Positions 43,409 through 51,849 of a stretch of 64,000 bases of DNA are shown here, piece after piece. The DNA is from Granulicella mallensis (GTDB lineage Bacteria > Acidobacteriota > Terriglobia > Terriglobales > Acidobacteriaceae), in contig NZ_JACHIO010000010.1 in assembly GCF_014203225.1 (NCBI RefSeq), forward strand, positions 124,001 through 188,000. Direction: 5' to 3'. The notes below the pieces were generated by a model. That model did no database searches. It was not told where the DNA came from and was given only the letters and a program-made list of their open reading frames with translations. The translations under genes and the position numbers were made by a program. Position 1 is the first letter of the stretch, and each line of letters begins with the position of its first letter.

Positions 43409-45505
43409 TTATTCGTCCAACGCGAAGGCGATCAGGGTATCGTCGCGTTTTTCGTTGAGTCCGGCATGTCCCCCGGCGGCAATGACTAGAAACTGTTTGC
43501 CATCCAGGGTATAGGTCATCGGAGTGGCCTGAGCGGGGGCCGGGAGAGAGGTGCTCCATAACTCTTTTCCGGTAGAAGAGTCGAAGGCGCGGAGTTTGGC
43601 GTCTCGCGTGGCCGCAGCGAAGACGACTCCTCCGGCAGTGACGATGGGGCCGCCCAGTGTCAGGGATCCGGTAGGTTGGTCTGTGGCGTTGGTTCTCAGG
43701 GGCGACTGCCAGGCGATGCGACCAGTATTGAGGTTTAACGCTGTTACGGCTCCCCAGGGCGGCGCGGTGCAGGGATTACCGTCGTGGTCGATGAGCGGCT
43801 GGCGTTTCAGCAGGTAGGGAGAGCCGCGTTGCGGGGAGATCTCCGCGCCGAAGTGCGGGTTGTCGTACTTTATGGGGAAGAGGCATACCCATCCGGCGAT
43901 GGAGGCTATAGCCATGCCTGTGAGCACGCCATGAAGTCCGGGATTCCAATGTTTATGGCGCAGGCAAAAGAGAAGAAGCGTGCCTCCGGCCAAATACAGC
44001 CAGATGGGCCAGTCGCGAAGGATTGGTTCAATCTCGCGTTGCCATAGAAGAGCGGGAGACCGGCCGTCGACGAGTTGGATCGTAAAGGGAACACGGTTGT
44101 TGTTAGCGTAGAGAATGCCTGTGGCAGGATCGAAGGCAAGCGAACCCCAGTTCACTCCGCCGAGGCTACCTGGATAGAGCAGGGTTCCTGTGAGACTGGG
44201 CGGAGTATAGATGCCGCTGTAGCGCAGGGCTGCGAGCTGAGTCCGGCAAAATTGGGTGTTGGCCTCGCTGCGTTGCCAGCCTGTGTTGTTTTGCTCTGGA
44301 GGGGCAAGAGGCGCGAGCGGTGGAAGGCTGGAGAAGGGTTGCGTGGGAGAGGTGATCTCACCGGGCACGTCGCTCTGCATAACGGCACGCTCTTCGACAG
44401 GATAGAGCGGCTGTCCTGTACGTCGATCGAGGACGAAGACCTGACCTGCCTTGGTGGCAATGGCAATCGCTGGCGTTGTGTTGTGGAAGGTGAAGAGAAG
44501 CGGCTCTGTGGCTACGTCATAGTCCCAGAGATTGTGATGGACGGTCTGGAAGGCCCATACCTTTCGACCGGTGCGGGCATCGAGAGCGATGACAGAATCG
44601 GCGTCACGGTTGTCGCCCGGGCGCAGGCCTCCGTAGAAGTCGGGCGAGGCGCTGCCGGTGGGCACAAAGATGAGGCCGAGCGCTGGGTCGGCGGAGATGA
44701 CGCTCCAGGCGTTGCCGGCTCCGGTGCGCGGGTGTTGTGCTGCAGCCCAGGGCAGTGGCTCCCAACTCCAGAGCAGGCGGCCGGTGCGGACATCGTAGCC
44801 GCGAACGACGCCGGATTCGACATCGACCTGCTGGTTATCGGCGACGGTCGAGCCTACGACGACGACATCGCCGAGGACGGTTGGGGGCGAGGTCAGGCCA
44901 TAGCCTCCAATGCCGGTGTAATGAATGCCCTCGCGAAGATTGACCTCTCCGGAATGGCCAAAGTCCGTGCAGGGTTTGCCGGTAGCGGCATCGAGCGCCA
45001 ACAGGCGTGCATCGATGGTGCCGAGGAATACCCGTGTGGAGCAGGGAGCCGTGGACTGGGTGGAATCAGGAGAGATTGGCCAGAGAGCCACGCCGCGCGA
45101 GGTGACGATCATCTCTTCGTGCTCCGGTTTAACGCGTGGGTCATATTGCCAGAGAAGTTTGCCGGTGGTGGCATCTACAGAGAAGATGACGTCGAAGGGA
45201 GAGGTGAAGTAGAGCGCATGGCCACGGAGGATGGGCGTGGTCTCAAACGAGGCGTCGTTCAGACCGGTGCGTTGGGCATCGAGCGCGTGGGTGTGGAATG
45301 TCCAGACGGGGTGAAGGTGTGCGAGATTATCGCGAGTGATCTGCGTGGAGCTGGAATAGCGCGTGCCGCCTGCGTCCCCTCCGTAGGTGGGCCAGCCTTC
45401 GCCTGCGGGAGTTTGTTGCGCGCAGAGAGCGGATGTCGACAAAAGCAATGCCACAACGACGGGCCTGCACCGTAAAAAGGCCGAGAAGATCGTGCCATAA
45501 GACAT
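43409..45505 (-). CDS. PQQ-dependent dehydrogenase-like quinoprotein with internal membrane segments
   Basis: A 698-aa exported quinoprotein of the glucose/quinate dehydrogenase class. A signal or anchor segment (residues 13-32) is followed by propeller blades with the tryptophan docking pattern (ATGKLLWQYDPRVKPE, ARTGRKVWAFQTVHHNLWDYD). Odd: about residues 488-540 hold two hydrophobic helices (WLYLAGGTLLLFCL and VLTGMAIASIAGWVCLF) between NNNRVPF and the family segment GNPCTAPPWGAVTALNL. I start at ATG 45505; the open extension to 45739 reads into the divergent intergenic region. Confidence 0.85.
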   Translation of the reverse strand: MSYGTIFSAFLRCRPVVVALLLSTSALCAQQTPAGEGWPTYGGDAGGTRYSSSTQITRDNLAHLHPVWTFHTHALDAQRTGLNDASFETTPILRGHALYFTSPFDVIFSVDATTGKLLWQYDPRVKPEHEEMIVTSRGVALWPISPDSTQSTAPCSTRVFLGTIDARLLALDAATGKPCTDFGHSGEVNLREGIHYTGIGGYGLTSPPTVLGDVVVVGSTVADNQQVDVESGVVRGYDVRTGRLLWSWEPLPWAAAQHPRTGAGNAWSVISADPALGLIFVPTGSASPDFYGGLRPGDNRDADSVIALDARTGRKVWAFQTVHHNLWDYDVATEPLLFTFHNTTPAIAIATKAGQVFVLDRRTGQPLYPVEERAVMQSDVPGEITSPTQPFSSLPPLAPLAPPEQNNTGWQRSEANTQFCRTQLAALRYSGIYTPPSLTGTLLYPGSLGGVNWGSLAFDPATGILYANNNRVPFTIQLVDGRSPALLWQREIEPILRDWPIWLYLAGGTLLLFCLRHKHWNPGLHGVLTGMAIASIAGWVCLFPIKYDNPHFGAEISPQRGSPYLLKRQPLIDHDGNPCTAPPWGAVTALNLNTGRIAWQSPLRTNATDQPTGSLTLGGPIVTAGGVVFAAATRDAKLRAFDSSTGKELWSTSLPAPAQATPMTYTLDGKQFLVIAAGGHAGLNEKRDDTLIAFALDE

Positions 45506-45739
45506 TGTTCGAGTGTAAGGGGAGGGGGACAGGAGCCGCGACAAGACCGATGTCTGTTCGCTGAAGTTACGCTGCACAGAGGCCTCGAAATGTGCTGTGA
45601 TTGCGAATAGATTCTTAGATGAGATCAACGTGCAGAGTGGTTTCGTGCCCTGTCTCTTAGGTCCTGAGGTGTTGCGGCAACTTACAATTCCCGCCGCTTC
45701 TTGTGCATCGAACTTGTCATCAATATGAAGGAGATCCAC

Positions 45740-46492
45740 ATGAGTACCGCAAATCTGCCTGATGATCTGAGAAATTCCAATCCAACATTGATCGAATCCA
45801 TTTCCCGTCGTGCGTTTGTGCGCAACGCGGCGCTTGCCGGAGCTGCTCTCGCCGCACTCCGCGGAGAAGGCGTTGCCCAGCAGACGGGAACGGGAAATTA
45901 CAGCAACAGCGCAATCAGCGGAATTCCATCTGGGACATCCAGCCCTAACCAGACAGCCGCCGAACAGGTCATTGAAATCAAGATTAAGCGGGCTATGCTA
46001 GCCGGGCCGTCTGAGATCACCAAAGATGCGACGGTGATGGACAAAGACGAACACGGCAAGATGACGGTGCTTCGGAAGGGGACAAATCAATGGGTTTGCA
46101 TGCCAGGAAATGAAAACGTGATCGGCGATCCTCCCATGTGTGCCGACCCCATGGCGATGCAATGGTTTATGGATGCCCATCTCCGTAAACCGAAGCCGAC
46201 CAACGCTGTTCCGGGGTTGTGTTACATGCTCTGTGGAGCGACACAGCATAGCAATACTGATGCGCACGACAAGACCAGTCCGGCAATCCCGATCGGCCCC
46301 CATTGGATGATCATGTGGCCTTTCGATGCGAAGGCATGTGGTTTGCCGACGACAGTAAGGGATGCGGGTGCATGGGTCATGTTCAACGAGACCCCGTATG
46401 CCTATTTGCATATCTGTGGAACCCCGTGGGTCGGCAACGAATACCAGCCTGGAGTCGCGCCGGTATGGACGATGCAGTACGCAAGGGGATGA
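45740..46492 (+). CDS. Tat-type exported protein of unknown function
   Basis: A 250-aa protein I do not recognise. Residues 20-47 are a Tat signal (SRRAFVRNAALAGAALAAL ending in GVAQQ). The mature part has several cysteines (VCMPG, PMCAD, LCYMLCG, HICG) and His/Trp/Met-rich loops suggestive of metal binding. ATG 45740 is set by AAGGAGAT 6 bases upstream. It is divergent from the PQQ-type gene; a cofactor-bearing periplasmic protein working with it is conceivable but not shown. Confidence 0.78.
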   Translation: MSTANLPDDLRNSNPTLIESISRRAFVRNAALAGAALAALRGEGVAQQTGTGNYSNSAISGIPSGTSSPNQTAAEQVIEIKIKRAMLAGPSEITKDATVMDKDEHGKMTVLRKGTNQWVCMPGNENVIGDPPMCADPMAMQWFMDAHLRKPKPTNAVPGLCYMLCGATQHSNTDAHDKTSPAIPIGPHWMIMWPFDAKACGLPTTVRDAGAWVMFNETPYAYLHICGTPWVGNEYQPGVAPVWTMQYARG

Positions 46493-46568
46493 ATCTGAGA
46501 GGAGTACTTAGAGGCTCCAGGGAAACGTTTTGTGGCGTCAAAGGTCAAAAGACGAAAGGGAGATACAG

Positions 46569-47081
46569 ATGAGTGATGCAACACGGACTACCCACGACTT
46601 TGCAGGAAAACGGATTGAAGTGAAGAGTTCGTTGGCCTTCGACGAGATTATGAAACGTCTGCGAGAGCAGACCGGCAAATCTGCCGTTCCTCTGATCAAT
46701 GAGATCGCCTCACAGAGTCATTCGCCGCAAGAGTTTGACGCTGAAGTCACCAGGCGTTTTGTCGGGCCGAGCGGCTTTATGCTGTTCGCTGAGATAGATC
46801 ACAGCGGGTGGATTACGATCTATGGGATTCATCGTCGTGTGCTGCGAATCATCCTCGGAAATCCTCTGCTCGCGATCACCATGATGCGTGAAGACCTTTC
46901 CGCAGGCCTCTTTGCGCCCGTAGAGGTGCTTCTTGTAGAGGATGGCGAGGGCTCAACACTTTATTATGTTCAACCCTCCTCATTGATGGTTATCGCCGAG
47001 AACGAACCTCTACTGAAAGCGGCTGTGGCGCTGGACCATAAGCTTGAAGAACTCATCGGAACAATCACCGGCCTTATCTAA
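46569..47081 (+). CDS. DUF302-family protein
   Basis: A 170-aa soluble protein matching DUF302: the start IEVKSSLAFDEIMKRLREQ and the later ILGNPLLAITMMREDLSAGLFAPVEVLLVED fit the family pattern of LGNP followed by a short helix and a VVVYE-like strand. Members are often found with redox or sulfur proteins and have no fixed function. ATG 46569 follows GGGAGATACAG. It lies 76 bases after the Tat-type gene on the same strand and could be cotranscribed. Confidence 0.78.
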   Translation: MSDATRTTHDFAGKRIEVKSSLAFDEIMKRLREQTGKSAVPLINEIASQSHSPQEFDAEVTRRFVGPSGFMLFAEIDHSGWITIYGIHRRVLRIILGNPLLAITMMREDLSAGLFAPVEVLLVEDGEGSTLYYVQPSSLMVIAENEPLLKAAVALDHKLEELIGTITGLI

Positions 47082-47191
47082 AGGTGGATTGTTGTGCGCA
47101 GAGAGTAGATGTCTCGAACAAGATTGCCACCAGAGCCGGGAGACGGCTAAGGAATGCGTGCCGCGAGACATGGTTCGAGCGAAGGGAGCGC

Positions 47192-47225
47192 AAAAAGCCT
47201 CCGCGAAGTCGTTCGTGGAGGCTTC
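47192..47225 (-). terminator. Rho-independent terminator for the Spy-like gene
   Basis: On the minus strand: AAGCCTCCACGAA-CGAC-TTCGCGGAGGCTT, a 13-bp stem with one mismatch, followed by TTT. It lies 17 bases past the Spy-like gene stop. Confidence 0.85.
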
Positions 47226-47241
47226 TACTTGAAAGAGGGAA

Positions 47242-47673
47242 TTATGCCGTCGGCGGGGCAGTGGGCTGCTGCTCCTGGCCGTGGCCTCTGTGTCCGTGGT
47301 GCATGGACTTCAACTGCTGGAGCTGATCAGGGGTAAGGACAGTCGCGAGCTGCTGTTCGGTGGCCTCGTGGATCGCCTTCATCTGTTGATGCATGTCCTG
47401 GGGGGCGAGGGTGGTGTCGGCGTGGAGGGCGGTGAGCTTCTGGTCGCGATCTGCCAGGATGGGTTCGACCTTGGCCTGCTGATCCGCCGAGAGGTTGAGC
47501 TGCTTGGCCAGTCTCTTCGTCTCATGTTGTGGATTCGGCGCGTGATGGTGGTGGTGTGCCGGAGCGGCAGGCTGCTGAGCATCGGGCGCCGGAGCTGTCT
47601 GCGGCTGCTGAGCGAAGGCGACTGAGCCGGCGAGTACGAGTGCGAGTGCTGCTGGGAGAAGTGTGCGTTTCAT
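47242..47673 (-). CDS. Spy/CpxP-like periplasmic protein with histidine-rich segment
   Basis: A 143-aa exported protein with a signal peptide of 21 residues (ending VAFAQQ), a Pro/Ala/Gln linker with HHHHH at 40-44, then a helical Spy-like domain with two LTxxQ-type motifs (LNLSADQQAKVEPIL and VLTPDQLQQLKSM) and a tail HHGHRGHG. Spy-type proteins are chaperones or metal-responsive envelope stress proteins. The His clusters suggest metal binding. Confidence 0.82.
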   Translation of the reverse strand: MKRTLLPAALALVLAGSVAFAQQPQTAPAPDAQQPAAPAHHHHHAPNPQHETKRLAKQLNLSADQQAKVEPILADRDQKLTALHADTTLAPQDMHQQMKAIHEATEQQLATVLTPDQLQQLKSMHHGHRGHGQEQQPTAPPTA

Positions 47674-47801
47674 CGAAAGCTCCTTCGTGCGGCGCTGTGG
47701 AGGGGCTCGCCGCTTGCTGTTGGAATAAACACGGCTTGAGGAGAATGTTGCGTAGGTAATTGGAGCTCCGATTGTACTGTCACCGGGTGTATCTTAGCGA
47801 T

Positions 47802-48062
47802 ATGCAGGTTGTGGTCGAAATTCCGGATGAGTTTGCAGGAGTGCTGGCTCCGGTAGGTGAGGACGCTGCACGGTTGTTGCTCGAAGATCACACGGCACAG
47901 GCCTATCGCGATGGCAAGTTGACGATGGAACAGGTCAAGCAAATACTGAATTTGCCCACTCGCATGCACGTAGATCCTTTTCTGTTGAAGTACGGAATCT
48001 TCGACTATACGTCGCGAGATCTCGATGAGGATCTCGCTAATCTTCGGCGGCTTACTCCGTGA
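47802..48062 (+). CDS. UPF0175-family antitoxin
   Basis: An 86-aa protein of the UPF0175 (HigA/PHD-like small antitoxin) family: VVVEIPDEFAGVL, then LLEDHTAQAYRDGKLTMEQVKQILNL, an HTH-like region. ATG 47802 gives the usual N-terminus; upstream in-frame codons to 47760 lack support. Its stop overlaps the next gene's GTG, as is common in toxin-antitoxin pairs. Confidence 0.85.
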   Translation: MQVVVEIPDEFAGVLAPVGEDAARLLLEDHTAQAYRDGKLTMEQVKQILNLPTRMHVDPFLLKYGIFDYTSRDLDEDLANLRRLTP

Positions 48063-48532
48063 TTGTTGTCGCAGATACTAGTCCGTTAAATTATCTGGTG
48101 CAGATGGGAAAAGAAGTGCTTCTGCATGAAATCTATGGCAGTGTAATCGTGCCTCCTGCTGTAGTTTCTGAGCTTCGTCATGCGGGTGCGCCCGACGTAG
48201 TGCGGAATTGGGCCTTTTGTTTGCCAGATTGGGTGACGATTGATTCCATTTTCAATATGGACAAAACACTTCCTGTGGTACTCGGACAAGGAGAGCGTGA
48301 GGCGATCAGTTTGGCGATTAAGCTGTCTGCAACGTTCGTCCTACTGGACGATGGTGCAGGGCGAAAAGCTGCCAAGCATCGTTCGCTCATTCCTGCAGGG
48401 ACGCTAGCTGTTCTGATTCAAGCGTCCGAGCGTGGTCTTCTCCATCTGCCGAGTGCCATTGCGGAACTGCGCGGTCTGGGGTTCAGAGTGTCCGACGATC
48501 TGGTAAATAAATACACCAAGCTATCAAGCTGA
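48059..48532 (+). CDS. DUF3368 PIN-like toxin
   Basis: A 157-aa PIN-fold protein. Acidic residues expected for metal-dependent RNA cleavage are in ADTSPLNYL (residues 4-12), GEREAISLA near 78 and LLDDGAGRKAA near 97. UPF0175/DUF3368 pairs are recognised as type II toxin-antitoxin modules. Start GTG overlaps the antitoxin stop (GTGA). Confidence 0.86.
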   Translation: MIVVADTSPLNYLVQMGKEVLLHEIYGSVIVPPAVVSELRHAGAPDVVRNWAFCLPDWVTIDSIFNMDKTLPVVLGQGEREAISLAIKLSATFVLLDDGAGRKAAKHRSLIPAGTLAVLIQASERGLLHLPSAIAELRGLGFRVSDDLVNKYTKLSS

Positions 48533-48656
48533 TAAAGATAGTCTCGATAGAGCAGAGGCAACGAGATGGCCAAAGCTTGAGACGTTCCAATCGACGGATG
48601 AGTCGAGTCCGGATCAACGGAGGAACGCAGCAGATTTGCTGTATTCCTCGGAAGGC

Positions 48657-49616
48657 TTAGAGCTCGAGCCTGGAATCGTCGATCGCGAGACGAACATTGC
48701 CATCGGACTTCTGCAAGCGGCGTACTGCTTCCATCTTGTCTACGTTGGCCTTGAGCATGACGACCGCGATAGGAATTGACTTGCCTGCGGACTTGATCGT
48801 GCGGATCGCGGTCTCGCGGTCGATATCGCAGAGCTTCATCAGAACGCGGATACCGCGTTCGACGAGCTTTGCGTTCTTCATGTGAACGTTCACCATCAGG
48901 TTGTCGTACACATAGCCGAGCCGAGTCATCGCGCCGGTGGTGATCATGTTCAGGATCATCTTCTGCGCGCTGGAGGCCTTCATGCGGGTAGAACCGGAGA
49001 CGATCTCAGGGCCCACTTCGGCGCAGATGGTAACGTCGGCAACCTGTGAGAGGTCGGAGTCGGGATTGCAGGTGACGGCCGCGGTCTTGGCTCCGCGTGA
49101 GCGGGCGTATTCCGTGGCGCCGATGACGTAAGGGGTGCGTCCCGAAGCCGAGACGCCGATGACGATGTCCTTGCGCGTGGGGCGGCGGCGGGCGATATCG
49201 CGCTGGCCGAGCTCGGGCGAGTCTTCGTTGACGTCCGAAGCGCTGGCGAGGGCCTTGGGGCCGCCGGCCATGATGTATTGCACCTGCGAGGGCGCAGTGG
49301 AGAACGTCGGGGGGCACTCGGAGGCGTCCAGGGCGGCGATGCGGCCGGAAGAGCCGGCGCCGACGTAGATAAGCCGTCCGCCATCGCGGAGCGAGCGTGC
49401 GACGGTGTCGATCACCATCGCGATCTCAGGCAGGGCTTTTTTTACGGCTGCCGCGACCTTGGTGTCATCGTGGTTGATGATGCGCGCAATATCGATAGCG
49501 GATTTCGTATCGAGACCGGTTGACGCGTCATTCGGCTTCTCCGTGGTAAGAGTTTGGAGGTCGGCGGGCATGCGTTGCTGCATTGGCTTCTCGATCAGGG
49601 ACGGCGAAGACGACAT
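48657..49616 (-). CDS. murQ: N-acetylmuramic acid 6-phosphate etherase
   Basis: A 319-aa SIS-domain lyase that removes the lactyl ether from MurNAc-6-phosphate in murein recycling. The phosphate loop YVGAGSSGRIA and the catalytic glutamate in DASECPPTF are clear, with the second signature SGSTRMKASSAQKMILNM. ATG 49616 is preferred over 49652 by family length. It stands alone on the minus strand; it complements ldcA and mpl, which handle the peptide half of the same recycling. Confidence 0.95.
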   Translation of the reverse strand: MSSSPSLIEKPMQQRMPADLQTLTTEKPNDASTGLDTKSAIDIARIINHDDTKVAAAVKKALPEIAMVIDTVARSLRDGGRLIYVGAGSSGRIAALDASECPPTFSTAPSQVQYIMAGGPKALASASDVNEDSPELGQRDIARRRPTRKDIVIGVSASGRTPYVIGATEYARSRGAKTAAVTCNPDSDLSQVADVTICAEVGPEIVSGSTRMKASSAQKMILNMITTGAMTRLGYVYDNLMVNVHMKNAKLVERGIRVLMKLCDIDRETAIRTIKSAGKSIPIAVVMLKANVDKMEAVRRLQKSDGNVRLAIDDSRLEL

Positions 49617-49734
49617 AGTGTGAGTAGCGTTGGATTTACGGTTCTGAAGCATTCTAAATCAAAGCGTGCATGTCTGGCTTGCAGGGGATTAGATGCGCTC
49701 CATTAGCAACACACAGATTAGAATGGTGGACGAC

Positions 49735-51312
49735 ATGAGCGATCAGAAAGTTGTACGGCGTGCCCTGTTGTCTGTAACCGACAAAACGGGCTTGGTAGAG
49801 TTTGCGAAGACGCTGGCTGGATTTGGCGTTGAATTGGTTTCGACAGGCGGCACGTCTAAGGCGTTGCGCGATGCGGGCCTCACTGTCCTGGATGTGGCCG
49901 AGTTGACCGGTTTTCCGGAGATGCTCGATGGCCGCGTGAAGACGCTGCACCCGGTGGTGCATGGGGGCATCCTGCATCGCCGAGGCGACCCGGCGCATGT
50001 GCGCGCGGTGGAAGAGCACGGCATTGGGGCGATCGATATGGTCGTCGTCAACCTGTATGCGTTCGAGAAGACGGCCTCGCGCGAGGGCGTCAAATTCGAA
50101 GAGATTATCGAGAATATCGATATTGGCGGCCCCTCCATGCTGCGCTCGGCGGCCAAGAACTTTGAGGATGTCGCGGTCGTCACGAGTGTGCAGGACTATG
50201 CCTCGCTGACGGAGGAACTGAAGGCCAACGAAGGCAAGTTGAGCTATAAGACTCGCTGGCAGCTGGCGCGGAAGGCTTTTGCGACGACGGCCGCTTATGA
50301 TGTGGGGATTGCCTCGACCCTGGAAGCGATGCCGGACATCCCGGGCGAATCGGCAAAGACCACGGAACTGCCGGCAACCCTGCGCGTCATCGCTCCTCGC
50401 AAGGCTTCGTTGCGCTACGGAGAGAATCCGCACCAGTCTGCGGCGCTGTATGTGGATGGCTCGGGCCTGGGTATTGCCGATGCGGAACAGTTGCAGGGCA
50501 AGGAGCTCAGCTACAACAACCTTGTCGACCTCGACGCCTGCTGGGCGCTGGTGAGCGAGTTTGATGCCTGCGCGGTGGCGATCATCAAGCATACGAACCC
50601 GTGCGGTGTGGGACAGGGAACGACCGTGGAGGAAGCCTATCTTCGTGCCCTGGCTGCCGATCCTGTGTCGGCCTTCGGTGGAGTGATCGGTATTAACCGC
50701 ATCGTGGACGGCGCAGCAGCGGTAGAGATTGCCAAGCTGTTCGTCGAGGCTGTGGTTGCGCCGGAGTTTACTCCCGAGGCCCTGGCTGCGCTCGGTACGA
50801 AGAAGAATCTGCGTGTGCTGCGTATTCAGCCGGCCAAGCCATCACGGATGATCAAGCAGATCTCGGGCGGTTACCTGGTGCAGGACGAAGACAGCGCAAT
50901 GGTGCAGCCGGATCAACTGACGGTTGCCACCACACGCAAGCCGACGGAGGAGGAGCTCAAGGCTCTGCTCTTTGCGTGGCGCGTGTGCAAGCACGTCAAG
51001 TCGAACGCCATCGTCTATGCACGGCTCGATGGCGGCTTTGGGCAGACGGTAGGCGTGGGCGCGGGGCAGATGAGCCGCGTCGATGCCGCGAGATTTGGCG
51101 CCATGAAGGCGGCTCTGCCGTTGCAGGGAACTGTCGCCGCTTCAGACGCCTTTTTCCCCTTCCCGGACGGCCTGGAGTTGATTGCGGAATCAGGCGCTAC
51201 GGCGGTGATTCAGCCGGGTGGTTCGGTACGCGACCCTGAGGTGATTGCTGCCGCAGACCGGTTAGGGCTGGCGATGGTCCTCACGGGGATGCGCCATTTC
51301 CGTCACGGCTGA
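49735..51312 (+). CDS. purH: Bifunctional AICAR transformylase / IMP cyclohydrolase
   Basis: Catalyses the last two steps of purine synthesis. 525 aa from ATG 49735. The N-terminal cyclohydrolase domain ([33 protein letters not shown]) and C-terminal transformylase domain ([13 protein letters not shown], the KHTNPCG motif, and the terminal [19 protein letters not shown]) are complete. The frame is open to 49693; 49723 is an alternative start. Confidence 0.97.
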   Translation: MSDQKVVRRALLSVTDKTGLVEFAKTLAGFGVELVSTGGTSKALRDAGLTVLDVAELTGFPEMLDGRVKTLHPVVHGGILHRRGDPAHVRAVEEHGIGAIDMVVVNLYAFEKTASREGVKFEEIIENIDIGGPSMLRSAAKNFEDVAVVTSVQDYASLTEELKANEGKLSYKTRWQLARKAFATTAAYDVGIASTLEAMPDIPGESAKTTELPATLRVIAPRKASLRYGENPHQSAALYVDGSGLGIADAEQLQGKELSYNNLVDLDACWALVSEFDACAVAIIKHTNPCGVGQGTTVEEAYLRALAADPVSAFGGVIGINRIVDGAAAVEIAKLFVEAVVAPEFTPEALAALGTKKNLRVLRIQPAKPSRMIKQISGGYLVQDEDSAMVQPDQLTVATTRKPTEEELKALLFAWRVCKHVKSNAIVYARLDGGFGQTVGVGAGQMSRVDAARFGAMKAALPLQGTVAASDAFFPFPDGLELIAESGATAVIQPGGSVRDPEVIAAADRLGLAMVLTGMRHFRHG

Positions 51313-51849
51313 GAAAAGCCAGGGAACAGGGGTAATGGAAAGCCAAGCTCCAGCTCGTGTCTGACGAATCGGAGACCACGGTTTAGACCAAAGCCAAGAT
51401 CGAGAGATATAGCTTTTATCTTCTCTTTCCCTACAGCGGCGTCATCCTGAGCGTAGCGTCCCGGCTTTTGGGACGCGGAGTCGAAGGACCCCGAGGGTTG
51501 ACCTCTTGCCCAAACCTTTTTCACCTTTTCTACCTCGAGCGCTCGATCCTGAACGTTCGTGCTGGAAAAGGTCCTAACAGCACGGGTGAGATCGATTTCT
51601 TCGGGGTCCTTCGACTGCGCACCTCGCAAAAGCGCGAGGCGCTCCGCTCAGGATGACGTCTCTGTGTAGGGGGCAAACTAGGTGTTTAGGTGATGTCCGA
51701 TTCGTCAGACGCTATCTAATCCCTTGCTTTTCTAATCCCTAATCCCTGTGCCCTCATCCCTGGCTTTCGGCTTTTGCTAGCAAACAGCATCCAAACCCTG
51801 TACAGTGCCGTCTAAGGAATTAGAACGAGCGTTTTCAGGATCTCTGCCC
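51313..51849. repeat. Nested palindromic repeat region between purH and the TPR gene
   Basis: 537 gene-free bases built of nested arms. Outermost: AGCCAGGGAACAGGG (51318) against TAATCCCTAATCCCTGTG and CATCCCTGGCT (to about 51767). Next: GTCTGACGAATCGGA (51359) against TCCGATTCGTCAGAC (51696-51710). Innermost: CCTACAGCGGCGTCATCCTG against CAGGATGACGTCTCTGTGTAGG, with a perfect 15-bp pair GTCGAAGGACCCCGA / TCGGGGTCCTTCGAC (51480-51494, 51601-51615) and small hairpins GCGTCCCGGCTTTTGGGACGC and CCTCGCAAAAGCGCGAGG. The TPR promoter must lie in the last 80 bases. Confidence 0.8.

Noticed and set aside
44075..45475. 466-codon plus-strand open frame
   Set aside because: It is antisense to the PQQ dehydrogenase-like gene; Gly/Arg/Glu composition without recognisable motifs.
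45506..45739. N-terminal extension of the PQQ dehydrogenase-like gene
   Set aside because: It precedes a good signal-like segment beginning at ATG 45505 and would run into the start region of the divergent gene.
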